A program made the position numbers and the translations under genes. A stretch of DNA of 64,000 nucleotides from positions 744,001 to 808,000 of the forward strand of contig NZ_FZLO01000001.1 of assembly GCF_900197595.1 (NCBI RefSeq), given 5' to 3'. The notes beneath the pieces were generated by a model. It searched no databases. It worked only from the letters and a program-made list of their open reading frames with translations, and had not been told where the DNA came from. Origin of the DNA: Scatolibacter rhodanostii. GTDB lineage: Bacteria; Bacillota; Clostridia; Oscillospirales; Acutalibacteraceae. Of the stretch, positions 8,341 through 17,645 are shown in pieces (the first letter of the stretch is position 1; the number at the start of each line of letters is the position of its first letter).

Positions 8341-9078
8341 ATGTATTACATTCAATCTATTACGAAACAAGAAGATGTATGGCAAAAGTCAGAAAGTTAT
8401 GTTAAAAACATATCCGCCTTGGCAAATTTTGAGCAGCTTTCATTTAACTCTCCTATTACCTTTTTTGTGGGCGAAAATGGCAGCGGCAAATCAACTCTCT
8501 TAGAAGCAATTGCCGTTAAATATGGATTCAACCCAGAGGGCGGTTCTAAGAATTATAGCTTTGCCACGAAAGATACCCACTCGCCACTTTCACAAATGCT
8601 TGATTTGGCAAAGACACCCAAGCGAGCAAAAGATGGCTTTTTTCTTCGAGCAGAGAGTTTTTATAACACAGCCTCTTATATGGAGGAAATTGACCATGAC
8701 GGCCTATCTGCCTCTTATCTTGAATCTTATTTTGATGGCAAAAGTCTTCACGAACAATCACATGGTGAAAGTTTTTTGTCCATTATTGAAAACCGTTTTT
8801 GGGGAAATGGAATCTATATTTTAGACGAACCTGAAGCTGCTCTTTCACCATCTCGTCAGCTAACATTAATGTCACATATTGCCCGATTGATTAAGCAAAA
8901 CTCTCAATTTATTATAGCCACCCATTCACCCATTCTTTTGGCTTTTCCTGGCGCGATTATTTATAGCTTTGACAACAAAACCATCACTCCTATTTCTTAT
9001 AAAGAGACGGAACATTATCAAATTACACATAACTTTTTGAACCACCCTGAAAGAATGCTTGACATACTCTTAAACTAA
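8341..9078 (+). CDS. Predicted AAA/ABC-fold ATPase, stand-alone
   Basis: A 245-aa soluble ATPase. The Walker A motif GENGSGKST lies near residue 50, and a Walker B with D-loop, ILDEPEAALSPSRQ, near 160. A late switch histidine follows in IIATHSPIL. This order matches the small predicted ATPases (AAA_21/COG3910-like) related to SMC and RecF-type proteins rather than transporter ATPases; no membrane partner is adjacent. Its job is unknown. ATG at 8341 follows AAAGGTGA. It is a single-gene unit with its own promoter and terminator. Confidence 0.8.
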   Translation: MYYIQSITKQEDVWQKSESYVKNISALANFEQLSFNSPITFFVGENGSGKSTLLEAIAVKYGFNPEGGSKNYSFATKDTHSPLSQMLDLAKTPKRAKDGFFLRAESFYNTASYMEEIDHDGLSASYLESYFDGKSLHEQSHGESFLSIIENRFWGNGIYILDEPEAALSPSRQLTLMSHIARLIKQNSQFIIATHSPILLAFPGAIIYSFDNKTITPISYKETEHYQITHNFLNHPERMLDILLN

Positions 9079-9148
9079 ATTTCGTCCTGAAACCTATGAA
9101 TATTGGCGTTAGTTTTGTGAATTAACCTTTTGTTAGAGAAACATAATT

Positions 9149-9187
9149 AAAAAGAGCATATCGACAAATTGTCGGCATGCTCTTTTT
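9149..9187. terminator. Bidirectional terminator between ATPase and SPFH genes
   Basis: An inverted repeat pairs AAAGAGCAT with ATGCTCTTT, with inner CGAC/GTCG. It is flanked by A and T runs, so it can end transcripts from both sides. Confidence 0.85.
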
Positions 9188-9196
9188 GCATCCATC

Positions 9197-10105
9197 TTAT
9201 CTTTTTGCTTTTTCATCTGCACTGTCTGTTACTAACTCTTTTAAAGAAGTTGCCAAACCGGCCAATGACTGAATTTCTGACGGAATAATAATTTTTGTTG
9301 CTTTACCGTCAGCTGCTGCTGCAAAAGCTTCTAGTGACTTAAGGCGAATGACTGATTCTGATGGTGTTGATTCATTAATGAAACGGATACCATCTGCCAT
9401 CGCTTTTTGCACGGTAATAATGGCTTGTGCTTCACCTTCTGCTTCACGAATCTTGGTTTCTCTCACTGCGTCTGCACGCAAAATAGCAGATTCTTTATGT
9501 CCTTCTGCAATCAAAACAGCACTGCGTTTTTCACCTTCAGCATCCAAAATCTTTGCACGACGCTCACGCTCTGCCTTCATCTGTTTTTCCATCGCATCTT
9601 GAATTTCTGCCGGTGGAATAATGTTTTTAAGCTCCACACGGTTTACCTTAATGCCCCATGGGTCAGTAGCTTCATCCAAAATAGCACGAATTTTATGGTT
9701 AATGACATCACGGGAAGTCAATGTGTGGTCAAGCTCCATATCACCAATGATATTTCTCAGCGTAGTAGCTGAAAGATTCTCAATGGCAGATGTTGGACGC
9801 TCAACACCATATGTATATAGTTTTGGATCTGTAATTTGAAAGTATACCACCGTATCAATTTGCATGGTAACGTTATCTTTTGTGATAACCGGTTGGGGTG
9901 GAAAATCCATAACTTGTTCTTTTAAAGAAACCTGTTTTGAAATTCTATCGATAAAAGGGATTTTAACGTGCAATCCTGTCTCCCATGTCATGTGATAAGC
10001 ACCTAACCTTTCAATAACATAGGCATAGGACTGCGGCACAATTTTAATATTAGAAACAATGACCAATAAAACAATAATTGCTAATACTCCAAAAACAATC
10101 AACAT
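9197..10105 (-). CDS. SPFH/Band 7 (stomatin-like) membrane protein
   Basis: A 302-aa protein with one N-terminal membrane segment (FGVLAIIVLLVIVSNI). A Band 7 domain (residues about 20-180, with IVPQSYAYVIERLG) follows, then an Ala/Glu-rich coiled coil (KQMKAERERRAKI). Such proteins form large oligomeric rings at membrane microdomains; the QmcA/stomatin group is the best match. It follows an NfeD-like gene, a classic partnership. It ends in a short charged tail (ADEKAKR). Confidence 0.92.
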   Translation of the reverse strand: MLIVFGVLAIIVLLVIVSNIKIVPQSYAYVIERLGAYHMTWETGLHVKIPFIDRISKQVSLKEQVMDFPPQPVITKDNVTMQIDTVVYFQITDPKLYTYGVERPTSAIENLSATTLRNIIGDMELDHTLTSRDVINHKIRAILDEATDPWGIKVNRVELKNIIPPAEIQDAMEKQMKAERERRAKILDAEGEKRSAVLIAEGHKESAILRADAVRETKIREAEGEAQAIITVQKAMADGIRFINESTPSESVIRLKSLEAFAAAADGKATKIIIPSEIQSLAGLATSLKELVTDSADEKAKR

Positions 10106-10121
10106 ACTATTTCCTCCTAAT

Positions 10122-10559
10122 TTATATTTGTATCTGTCTAACGATTAGTTTAACACCCTCAATAGCAAGGACTTCAACTTCTGTTCCTTCTGATATTCCT
10201 TGTTCGTCTTCAGAACGTGCAGTCCATGTTATGCCTTTGACACTAACTTGACCAATTCCTGTTACATTGTCAATTTCTCGGGTTACCATAGCTTTTTCAC
10301 CAATGAAACGGTCAGCATTGGTTCTTACCCTTTTCACTTCTAATTTTTTCTTGACAATCGGTCTTGTAAAGAATATACAAAGCAAAGAGATTATGGTTGC
10401 AATGACAACTTGCCCTGTTACCGGCACATGAAGCAGACTGGCAATTAGGCCACCCAAACCGCCGAAAACAAACCAAATGGATATCAGTTGGCTGCTTGCC
10501 GATTCTGCAATTACAGAAAGCACAATGAGACCTAGCCAAAGATATACAGCATTATCCAT
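10122..10559 (-). CDS. NfeD-like membrane protein
   Basis: A 145-aa protein with N-terminal membrane helices (YLWLGLIVLSVIAES and following) and a C-terminal OB-fold. The last part includes ERFIGEKA-like DRFIGEKAMV and GTEVEVLAIEGVKLIV, typical of short NfeD proteins. NfeD proteins pair with SPFH proteins, here encoded 16 nt downstream, and are thought to organise membrane domains. It has its own promoter. Confidence 0.9.
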   Translation of the reverse strand: MDNAVYLWLGLIVLSVIAESASSQLISIWFVFGGLGGLIASLLHVPVTGQVVIATIISLLCIFFTRPIVKKKLEVKRVRTNADRFIGEKAMVTREIDNVTGIGQVSVKGITWTARSEDEQGISEGTEVEVLAIEGVKLIVRQIQI

Positions 10560-10601
10560 ATACTCACCTCCATTATTTTTACATCAAGTATATCTATTCA
10601 A

Positions 10602-10630
10602 AGTATAGCATTTTTATAACCTATTGACAA
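10602..10630 (-). promoter_or_regulatory. Promoter of the NfeD-SPFH operon
   Basis: Minus-strand TTGTCA (10625-10630), 17-nt spacer, TATACT (10602-10607), about 40 nt upstream of the NfeD gene. Confidence 0.7.
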
Positions 10631-10655
10631 CAGCTTTTGATAGTATTTTCAATCT

Positions 10656-12809
10656 TTAATACTTTCCCGTGTCCTGCATAAGATTAACGCTGTCCTCAAT
10701 TCCTTCCCTAGGCGAGACTTCTCCAGTTGCTTCTCTAGCTATAAAATGCTCTTGTGAGTCAGAGAGCTCAAACTTGCTAATTTCATATTGCAAAGTCTGC
10801 GCCTGTGCGGCTAATTCTTCACTGGCAGCAGAGCTTTCTTCTGCTGTGGCAGCATTGGTCTGCACTACCGACGAAACTTGCGTTAGGCCTTCATTAATTT
10901 GTTCAATTGAGAAAGCTTGCCCGCTGGTGGCTGCTTCAATTTCACGAATAGATTCTACGGCTAATTCTGCTTTTTCTGAGGCTTTTATTAAGCGTTTCAA
11001 CGTATCCGCCGCTATTTGTTCGCCTTGTGCCACCGTGACTACTGATTTTTCAATTAATTCAGCTGTTTGCTTGGCTGCATCTCCTGATTTTGCCGCTAAA
11101 TTGCGCACTTCATCTGCTACAACAGCAAAACCTTTTCCGGCACTGCCGGCACGTGCTGCTTCAACAGCTGCATTCAGCGCCAAAATATTGGTCTGGAACG
11201 CAATGTCTTCTACCAATTTGGTAATTTTAGAAATCTGCTGAGAAGTTTCACTGATTTCTCGCATAGAAGTATTCAGACGCTGCATATGTTCATTACCATC
11301 TGCGATATTTTTTCCGGCTTGTTCAACATATTCGACAGATTTCTGTACATTTGCCGTACTTTGTTCTGCCTGCTGAGAGACACTCGCAATGGCCGCTGTC
11401 AATTCTTCTACTGTTGCCGCTTGTTCGGTTGAACCGGAAGACAGTGCCTGTGCCGCTGAGGAAACCTGATCTGCTCCGATACTAACCTGATTGGCCACTC
11501 GATTAATTTCACTAAGCGTGCTATTGAGAGAAGCAGAAATATTGATAAATGCCGTTTTAATCACGGCAAATTCACCGACATAATTTTCTTGCAGAGAGAT
11601 ACGCATATCTCCATTGGCCATTGTGTCTAATGTGCGAGCTGTTTCACTAATATACGCAACATATCGATTTAACTGCACAACGGTTCGATTAATAGCCTCT
11701 GCCATTCGTCCCGTTTCATCTTTAGTCGTAATTTCGGCAGAAACATTCAAATCGCCGTCTGCAATTTGATTCGCCGTGTGAGTCAATGCTTTAATCGGTG
11801 ACACAATGCTTCTTGCAATCCCGATAATCATGATAGAAATAAAAACAATCGCCAAAATAAAGGTGAGTAAAATAACAAATTGAATGCTTCTGAATTCTTG
11901 ATAGAATTCGGTATCGGGCAAAGCGGTGGTAACGACCCAATTTAACCCCTCTATGGCAGAAACATTACCGTGGATAGCTTGTCCTTCTGCTGAAAAAGAA
12001 ATGTTACCTGTGGTTTGATTTAAAATAGCCTGTTTAATATTTTCTGACAAATCTGTTTCAGAGACATTTTTGCCAACATAGTCCCCATTAGGATGAGAAA
12101 TAATAAGTCCTTCTTTTGTAGCTAAAATTAAATACCCTGTCTCGCCTATCTTCTGGGAGCGAATAATAGTATCCAATTGGTCTAATGTAAGATCCAACCC
12201 CACAGCGCCCTCAATTTCATCAGAACCGTTCTTGCGCACCGGTGCAGCAATGGTAACCACTTGCTTTTGCGTATTAATATCTTCATAAGGTTCTGTGATA
12301 GTTAACGCATTATTTTGATTCATTTGAATAAACCAAGGGCGTTCTGTGGTCTTATACTCTTTGTTATTGCCACCATTGGTATTTACACTTTGTTCCGCAT
12401 CCACATCTGCCATAAAAATAGAAAGAATGTTGGGGTCATCGCCACGCACATTCATAACAGTTTGCATCATTTGGTCATATTCGGCATGCTTGTCCATTGT
12501 GTTTCTCTTGGTAGACTGTGCCATAATTTCTTGCAAATAAGCACTATCTGCAATTTGGTCTGCCATGCCTTCATATTCTTTGAAAAAGACATTAATTTGA
12601 TTGGCCACAGATTCAGATTGCGAGGTTAAATTCGTGTCAGATATCTTCTCTACAGAATTACTGATGATTGCGCCAAGAATAAGGCCGACTATCAGATAGG
12701 AGCAGAGAACCGGAATCCCTATATATACAAGTATTTTTGATAAAAGATTTTTAAATCCTTTTGCCTTCTTAACAGGTTTTGTATCAGTCTGATTTAGCTT
12801 TCTCGCCAT
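10656..12809 (-). CDS. Methyl-accepting chemotaxis protein
   Basis: A 717-aa transmembrane chemoreceptor. The order is a short basic cytoplasmic N-terminus, TM1 (about 27-50), a large extracellular Cache-type sensor (about 55-300), TM2 (about 310-332), HAMP ([18 protein letters not shown]), and a long helical signalling domain. The hairpin tip reads [23 protein letters not shown], split here as [16 protein letters not shown] then VEAARAG. The tip contacts CheA/CheW. No chemotaxis or flagellar genes occur in the window. ATG at 12809 follows AAAAGGGGAAAAG; the frame is open 23 codons further but without a ribosome binding site. A perfect consensus promoter and a leader hairpin precede it. Confidence 0.95.
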   Translation of the reverse strand: MARKLNQTDTKPVKKAKGFKNLLSKILVYIGIPVLCSYLIVGLILGAIISNSVEKISDTNLTSQSESVANQINVFFKEYEGMADQIADSAYLQEIMAQSTKRNTMDKHAEYDQMMQTVMNVRGDDPNILSIFMADVDAEQSVNTNGGNNKEYKTTERPWFIQMNQNNALTITEPYEDINTQKQVVTIAAPVRKNGSDEIEGAVGLDLTLDQLDTIIRSQKIGETGYLILATKEGLIISHPNGDYVGKNVSETDLSENIKQAILNQTTGNISFSAEGQAIHGNVSAIEGLNWVVTTALPDTEFYQEFRSIQFVILLTFILAIVFISIMIIGIARSIVSPIKALTHTANQIADGDLNVSAEITTKDETGRMAEAINRTVVQLNRYVAYISETARTLDTMANGDMRISLQENYVGEFAVIKTAFINISASLNSTLSEINRVANQVSIGADQVSSAAQALSSGSTEQAATVEELTAAIASVSQQAEQSTANVQKSVEYVEQAGKNIADGNEHMQRLNTSMREISETSQQISKITKLVEDIAFQTNILALNAAVEAARAGSAGKGFAVVADEVRNLAAKSGDAAKQTAELIEKSVVTVAQGEQIAADTLKRLIKASEKAELAVESIREIEAATSGQAFSIEQINEGLTQVSSVVQTNAATAEESSAASEELAAQAQTLQYEISKFELSDSQEHFIAREATGEVSPREGIEDSVNLMQDTGKY

Positions 12810-12862
12810 CTCTTTTCCCCTTTTCTTTGTCAGCTTAACATTAAGCAAAATGCACACAATTA

Positions 12863-12906
12863 AATGGTGGTTTATCATCCATCACTAGAAAATTAACCCA
12901 CCATTT
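12863..12906 (-). other. Leader hairpin of the chemoreceptor mRNA
   Basis: AATGGTGG and CCACCATT-type arms (ten-odd pairs with one bulge) enclose about 22 nt between the promoter and the chemoreceptor start. It could stabilise the message or be a protein binding site. Confidence 0.5.
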
Positions 12907-12928
12907 TTTGACAAAATATGATAAATTT

Positions 12929-12957
12929 ATTATAATCTGCCCGCCTTCCCTTGTCAA
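12929..12957 (-). promoter_or_regulatory. Perfect consensus promoter of the chemoreceptor
   Basis: Minus-strand TTGACA (12952-12957), 17-nt spacer, TATAAT (12929-12934): both hexamers and the spacing match the housekeeping sigma optimum. The sigma factor usual for motility genes is not needed here. Confidence 0.85.
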
Positions 12958-12985
12958 TCGAATTTCAAACTTTTTTTCAATATAG

Positions 12986-13020
12986 AAAAAAACAGCAGAT
13001 AATAAGCTCTGCTGTTTTTT
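12986..13020. terminator. Terminator at the end of the hybrid transporter operon
   Basis: AAAAAACAGCAG pairs with CTGCTGTTTTTT around a short loop. It lies just past the stop of the MacB-like gene (minus) and upstream of the chemoreceptor promoter. Confidence 0.85.
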
Positions 13021-13025
13021 GATAT

Positions 13026-14075
13026 TTATATCTCATTTGCTAAATACAATTCAGGTTTTTTTGGTTTTGAAACAGTCTTACTCCAAACTTTTTTCCACAG
13101 AAGTATTTCTGCCGTAAATGTTATCACTAGAAATACCATGCTTTTTATGATTGACATTTTAGCTACCAAATCTTTATCCTGCGGAACTAACAGAAACCAG
13201 CTTACAATATATTCTTGCAAGGTTTCAAACAGCTTCACCCAAAAAGCAAAATCACTCCATTTAGTCGGCAAAAGCCACAGTGGAAACTTTGACAAAACCC
13301 ATGGCAAGGACAATGCCAAGATCAAGAAAAACAAAAAGACACCGACATTTTTTACAACAGAATGTTGTGGTAACTGGCGGTTAATAGCAAAACATATCAG
13401 AAAAATGCCCACAACAATAGGCAGATAGGCAAATAAATTAAGCAGCATGACCATGCCGTTTCCATCTATAATGTGTACCTCAGATGATAGACCTATTTTC
13501 TGCGCCGCCAACACTATTTCTTCACGCGTCAGCTTATTTTCAGTATCTCTTATTTCTATATTTTTCCACTTCATTTCAGTGTTGGAATTCCCCGCAATTA
13601 CCGTTTCTTCTTTACTTTGAAAGACTCCTGAAATCGTGTACTCTTTCTCTCCAATCTGAAAGCTTTCTCCCAAAACATCTTCGCTGCCCCAAAGAGTAAA
13701 AGCAAGCTGATTAGAAATCGCTGCGCGGTTAACATCCATTTCTCCGGGGTATCCCCCCATAAGAAATTCAGCTGGAAAAACAAGCGTGGGGTCACCGTCA
13801 TAGTAAATAATCTTTTGTGTTGAAGCTGTTCTGAATGTCGTCATTGTTTCTCTCTGTTCTGTCCAGAAAGTGGGCCAAATGATGTTGTCAGCCTGCTCTG
13901 CAAAAGCACGCCTGCTCTGCAAAACTTGTTCTGCAGAAATTTCTTCTTGGCTACGCAAAGACCATCCCGGATAAACCTGTTTTAGCTCCTGTATATTTCT
14001 TAGACTAAGTACCATTCCGGCAAAATACAGAAACGAAAAAAGGACAATTAATGCGCTTTTTTTCCATAATCTCAT
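13026..14075 (-). CDS. MacB/FtsX-like ABC permease homologue
   Basis: A 349-aa membrane protein. It has an N-terminal membrane anchor (LIVLFSFLYFAGMVLSL) and an extracytoplasmic part of about 170 residues. Segments such as AISNQLAFTLWGSEDVLGESF and YTISGVFQSKEE resemble the MacB periplasmic core. Three or more C-terminal membrane segments follow. MacB/FtsX permeases normally need a dedicated ATPase; none is encoded nearby. The ATG overlaps the end of the HlyD-like gene by 4 nt, so the two are co-translated. It is the last gene of an operon that begins with a solute-binding lipoprotein. The role is unknown. Confidence 0.6.
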   Translation of the reverse strand: MRLWKKSALIVLFSFLYFAGMVLSLRNIQELKQVYPGWSLRSQEEISAEQVLQSRRAFAEQADNIIWPTFWTEQRETMTTFRTASTQKIIYYDGDPTLVFPAEFLMGGYPGEMDVNRAAISNQLAFTLWGSEDVLGESFQIGEKEYTISGVFQSKEETVIAGNSNTEMKWKNIEIRDTENKLTREEIVLAAQKIGLSSEVHIIDGNGMVMLLNLFAYLPIVVGIFLICFAINRQLPQHSVVKNVGVFLFFLILALSLPWVLSKFPLWLLPTKWSDFAFWVKLFETLQEYIVSWFLLVPQDKDLVAKMSIIKSMVFLVITFTAEILLWKKVWSKTVSKPKKPELYLANEI

Positions 14076-15727
14076 TCTTCCATCACCCGCACTCTATCAC
14101 CCGCTGCAATGGGTTTTGTACTGGTTACCACAATAGAAGCTTCCCACGGAATATTGCCTTCAACAGCTGCTTTTTCTGCTGTTTTAGCCGGCACCGTAAC
14201 CGGATATTTTACCAACACGTTTTCAACTCCCAAGATGGTTGTGCGCTCTTCCATGGCTAAAATAAAGAAGCCATCTGAGTCAGAACGTACAGCTGCCAAA
14301 GGCAAACAGCTATCATATGTCTTTTTGCTTTGCAGCGCTTTCACACCCAAGCTTTGTCCGCTCTTCCATTTGCCCTCAGGAAGTTTAATCTTTGCTGTAG
14401 CCATGCCTGTTTCATCAGGTTGCGAAATAGAGATAATCTCACCTTGCAAAGCTTCTTCTGAATAATAGGAATCTGTCGTAACCTGAATTTCTACTGTCGC
14501 TTTGGGTGACAGCTTTTTGGCATCTGCTTTGGTAAATTGGGCTTCTGCCTCAAAACTTCCGGCAAGATTAGAAACTTGCAAGATAGTTTCGGCAGAGGTA
14601 ACTGTACCTTCTGCCGGCAAAGTTTTTACTTCGCCATCTTGTGTGGTGGTAATGACACCTTTTGCATCAGCGATAGTTTGTAACCCTGCAATCTGTTCTT
14701 TTAATTTATCAATCTCTTTTTGTGTAGTTTCAACCGTGAGCTTCTTTTTCTGATCTTCAATATTTTTTTGATTTTGTGTTTGTGTATCTGCTTTTTGTGC
14801 GTTGGTCAGCGCTTGTCTAGCATCTTCAATCTGACGATCTGCACTTTTGATTTGCTCTTGACTTTGTTCTTTAGCTCCCGTCAAAGCCTGTTCTGCTCCA
14901 ACAACGGCTTGTTCTGCCTGTCTGATTGCTTCTTCATATCCTGCCATATTTTCCACAGGAGATGAAGTTTCTTCAGGAATACTGGTATCGTCTGGTGAAG
15001 AGGTAGGCGCAGACTGATTTTTTGATTCTGCTGCGGCCTCTACTACTCTATTTTGTGCTTGTTGCCATGCCTCTCTGGCCGCTGCCAATTCAGCATTTGC
15101 ATTGTCTAACGCTGTCTGCGCTTGCTGTACTGTTTGCGCTGCAGAATTCTTGACACTTTGATAATCTTCTTGTAAGCGACTCAAAGCCTTTTGCGCCATC
15201 TCTACTTGCGATTCTGATTCGACAGCAGGCAATTTCGATTCGTTTAAGTCTATTTCCTTAGAAGAGAGCTGACTTTTCAATTCATCCAGTTTTTCTGTTA
15301 ACGTCTTTGTATCTACTTCCAAGAGAGAATCTCCAGCCTTTACGCTTTGACCCACCGTCGCTAGTAGTCTCGATACGGTTAGTCCTTCGGGCATTGTGAT
15401 GTCAATGCTGTCTGAAGCTTTAACGTTTGCTGTTGCTGAAATAGCTTCTACAATTTCTGCACGTGATGGTTTTTCAGTTTGCACCCTGGCATAGGTGGCC
15501 CCTGAAATTCCTCTTGCTGCCACTGTCAAAATTAGCATCACAGCAAAGAAAACTACAATGTGTTTTCCGGCTCTTCTCTGGTTTTCATCTGTCATTTTCG
15601 GCAAATATTCTCGCCAATTTTTAAGCTTGCTTTCCTTATTTTGTACAATCATATTGCCTTCTGGCTGTCCTTCGCTTCTCATCCGTTCTGCTCTATGTTT
15701 TTGCTGTCTTCTTATCTCAAATTTCAT
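14072..15727 (-). CDS. HlyD/MacA-like membrane fusion protein with long coiled coil
   Basis: A 551-aa protein. A basic cytoplasmic stretch of about 50 residues is followed by one membrane segment (IVVFFAVMLILTVAARGI). A lipoyl/barrel half with AEIVEAISATANVKASD and GDSLLEVDTKTL comes next. A very long Ala/Gln/Glu-rich coiled coil (about residues 120-340) is interrupted by a Ser/Pro/Thr-rich loop (SAPTSSPDDTSIPEETSS). Second lipoyl and beta-barrel halves close the protein. This is the efflux adaptor plan. ATG at 15727 follows AAGGAG, which overlaps the stop of the preceding permease. In this operon it bridges sugar-type permeases and a MacB-like permease. Confidence 0.82.
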   Translation of the reverse strand: MKFEIRRQQKHRAERMRSEGQPEGNMIVQNKESKLKNWREYLPKMTDENQRRAGKHIVVFFAVMLILTVAARGISGATYARVQTEKPSRAEIVEAISATANVKASDSIDITMPEGLTVSRLLATVGQSVKAGDSLLEVDTKTLTEKLDELKSQLSSKEIDLNESKLPAVESESQVEMAQKALSRLQEDYQSVKNSAAQTVQQAQTALDNANAELAAAREAWQQAQNRVVEAAAESKNQSAPTSSPDDTSIPEETSSPVENMAGYEEAIRQAEQAVVGAEQALTGAKEQSQEQIKSADRQIEDARQALTNAQKADTQTQNQKNIEDQKKKLTVETTQKEIDKLKEQIAGLQTIADAKGVITTTQDGEVKTLPAEGTVTSAETILQVSNLAGSFEAEAQFTKADAKKLSPKATVEIQVTTDSYYSEEALQGEIISISQPDETGMATAKIKLPEGKWKSGQSLGVKALQSKKTYDSCLPLAAVRSDSDGFFILAMEERTTILGVENVLVKYPVTVPAKTAEKAAVEGNIPWEASIVVTSTKPIAAGDRVRVMEE

Positions 15728-15734
15728 ATCTTCT

Positions 15735-16592
15735 TTACTCCTTAACCCCGGCTGATTGTATGCCAAGTACCAAATATTTCTGTCCAAACAAAAAGATGAG
15801 TGCCGCAGGAAGCAGCATAATCAATGATGAAACCATCGCTACGCCTAATTTCTCTTCGGCAATACGTGGCAAATAAAGCGAGAGCGGCCACAAACTAGGC
15901 GTTTTAAGAAATAGCATAGGCTGTTCGATAGCATTCCATGTATCCAAAAATCCCATAACAAGCGCCGAGAGAATGCCCGGAACACCAAGCGGCAGGCCGA
16001 TACTGATAAACGTTCTGACATATCCCGCTCCGTCGACATCCGCAGCTTCAATAATGGAGCGGTGCACTGAATCAAATCCCTTTGTCATAATAAAAACCGG
16101 AAAAGCCGAAAAGGCAAACGGCAAAATCACAGCCCAGATGGTGTCCATTAAATGCAAGCTGTTAATCGTTAAGTAATTGGGAACCATCGTCACCTGAAAT
16201 GGCAAAAGCATTAAAGATATGTAGAAAGCAAGAAGTGCTTTGCGTCCCCGAAATCGAAATCGAGAAAGTGCCCATGCAGCAGGAGTACCAAACAAAAGCT
16301 GTCCCAATACAGATGGCACCACTAATTTAAAGCTGTTCCAAAACATGACAAAAAACTGTGGTGTATCCAGCAAAAGTTCCGTTAGCGGCTGCAATGTTGG
16401 ATATGACGGTAAAAGAGGCCATGAAGCCATCCCTTCTCTTCCTGAAATAACAGGTCCAATTGTATGGTTGAGCTCATCTTTTGCCATTAACGAACCGCTG
16501 AAAATAGACCATACCGCCCAAATTGTCGGGAAAAGTCCGATTAGCAAAAGAAGCGTAATCAATATTTTTTTTGTTTTTTGGGGTTTAGACAC
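15735..16592 (-). CDS. Carbohydrate-type ABC permease (MalG family)
   Basis: A 285-aa inner-membrane permease with about six membrane segments. The EAA loop IIEAADVDGAGYVRTFISIG, which docks the ATPase, is seen near residue 185. It pairs with the MalF-type permease 19 nt upstream. No matching ATPase gene is in the operon, so a shared MsmK-like ATPase elsewhere is likely. The downstream neighbour is an HlyD-like gene, which is unexpected. Confidence 0.9.
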   Translation of the reverse strand: MSKPQKTKKILITLLLLIGLFPTIWAVWSIFSGSLMAKDELNHTIGPVISGREGMASWPLLPSYPTLQPLTELLLDTPQFFVMFWNSFKLVVPSVLGQLLFGTPAAWALSRFRFRGRKALLAFYISLMLLPFQVTMVPNYLTINSLHLMDTIWAVILPFAFSAFPVFIMTKGFDSVHRSIIEAADVDGAGYVRTFISIGLPLGVPGILSALVMGFLDTWNAIEQPMLFLKTPSLWPLSLYLPRIAEEKLGVAMVSSLIMLLPAALIFLFGQKYLVLGIQSAGVKE

Positions 16593-16611
16593 GACTTCTA
16601 CCTCTCTACTT

Positions 16612-17490
16612 TTAATCTTCTGCCTGTAAAAATTTTTGGATAAGCATGATAATCACCAACAATACTAGACAAAGCAACACCGCTGCCGCACAAAGTCTGC
16701 TGATATCCATATTCACAAACCAGTTATTGAACAAATGCTGCAACAAATAAATGCTATCATGCGGATAAGAACCAGCAACCAAATAAGCTTCTCTAAAAAC
16801 TTTAAAGCTATTTAGCAGTGAAATAATCGCAACCATTCCCAAAGTTGGAATCAGCGATGGAATGGTAATGTACCGGAAACACTGCCATGCCCCTGCCCCA
16901 TCCACATTGGCAGCTTCATACATGCTTTCTGATATACCATCGAGCCCTGCTAACCACAAAACCATATCATAGCCGACGTTTTTCCACACGTAAGTTCCGA
17001 CAAGCACCCAAAAAGCAGCTCCGCTATTCATAAAGCTGACACTCTCTGCTCCACTTTGAACCAGCATAGTATTGATAATGCCCTTGTCATGAAAAAGCAG
17101 CTGCCACAAAAGCACCATACTGGCAACAGGAATGGACATGGGCAGCAAATAAAGCGTCTTAATGCGCCTGCCCTTTGGGTGAATTTGTCTCATTAACAAA
17201 GCCAATATTAGACTGAGCAATAGCAAAATAGGAATGCAAATTCCAATAAACTTTGCTGTATTGACAGACGCCAGCTGAAAAGAATCATTTGAAATAACCG
17301 ATTGATATTGGGCAAATCCCGCAAAATTTTGACCCACTACATCAAAGAAACTTCTGCGTACCGTGTCAAAAAATGGGAATACAAAAAACAGGCAAATGCC
17401 TGTCATACTAGGCAGCAAGAAGAAAAATGCTGCTTTTGCATCTTTATATTTCACTTTCTCTCTTGGAACATTCTTTTTTAGAATCTTCAT
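16612..17490 (-). CDS. Carbohydrate-type ABC permease (MalF/UgpA family)
   Basis: A 292-aa permease with about six membrane segments and the EAA motif YEAANVDGAGAWQCFRYITI near residue 190. It partners with the MalG-type permease just downstream. A strong hairpin lies between it and the solute-binding lipoprotein upstream, as expected where binding protein is made in excess over permease. Confidence 0.9.
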   Translation of the reverse strand: MKILKKNVPREKVKYKDAKAAFFFLLPSMTGICLFFVFPFFDTVRRSFFDVVGQNFAGFAQYQSVISNDSFQLASVNTAKFIGICIPILLLLSLILALLMRQIHPKGRRIKTLYLLPMSIPVASMVLLWQLLFHDKGIINTMLVQSGAESVSFMNSGAAFWVLVGTYVWKNVGYDMVLWLAGLDGISESMYEAANVDGAGAWQCFRYITIPSLIPTLGMVAIISLLNSFKVFREAYLVAGSYPHDSIYLLQHLFNNWFVNMDISRLCAAAVLLCLVLLVIIMLIQKFLQAED

Positions 17491-17556
17491 GTTTTGCCTA
17501 CTTTATGCTTTTATTTCTAGATAAAACCAGGGATAATATTCCATGCAATCAAAACA

Positions 17557-17596
17557 GAGTGACAAAGCAGAATATAACTACTCCGCTTTGTCTCTA
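17557..17596 (-). terminator. Intercistronic hairpin after the solute-binding gene
   Basis: GACAAAGC (17561-17568) pairs with GCTTTGTC (17585-17592), extended by AGAGT/CTCT bases; on the minus strand it is followed by TGTTTTG. It probably acts as a partial terminator or 3'-end stabiliser within the operon. Confidence 0.6.
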
Positions 17597-17645
17597 TTTA
17601 TCATGTAAAGGTTTTACACTTGCTACAAATCCTCAGGAGGAAGAG

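Noticed and set aside
8155-8385. 76-aa minus-strand ORF
   Set aside because: It overlaps the S-component terminator, a plus-strand promoter and the ATPase start; no ribosome binding site or recognisable domain.
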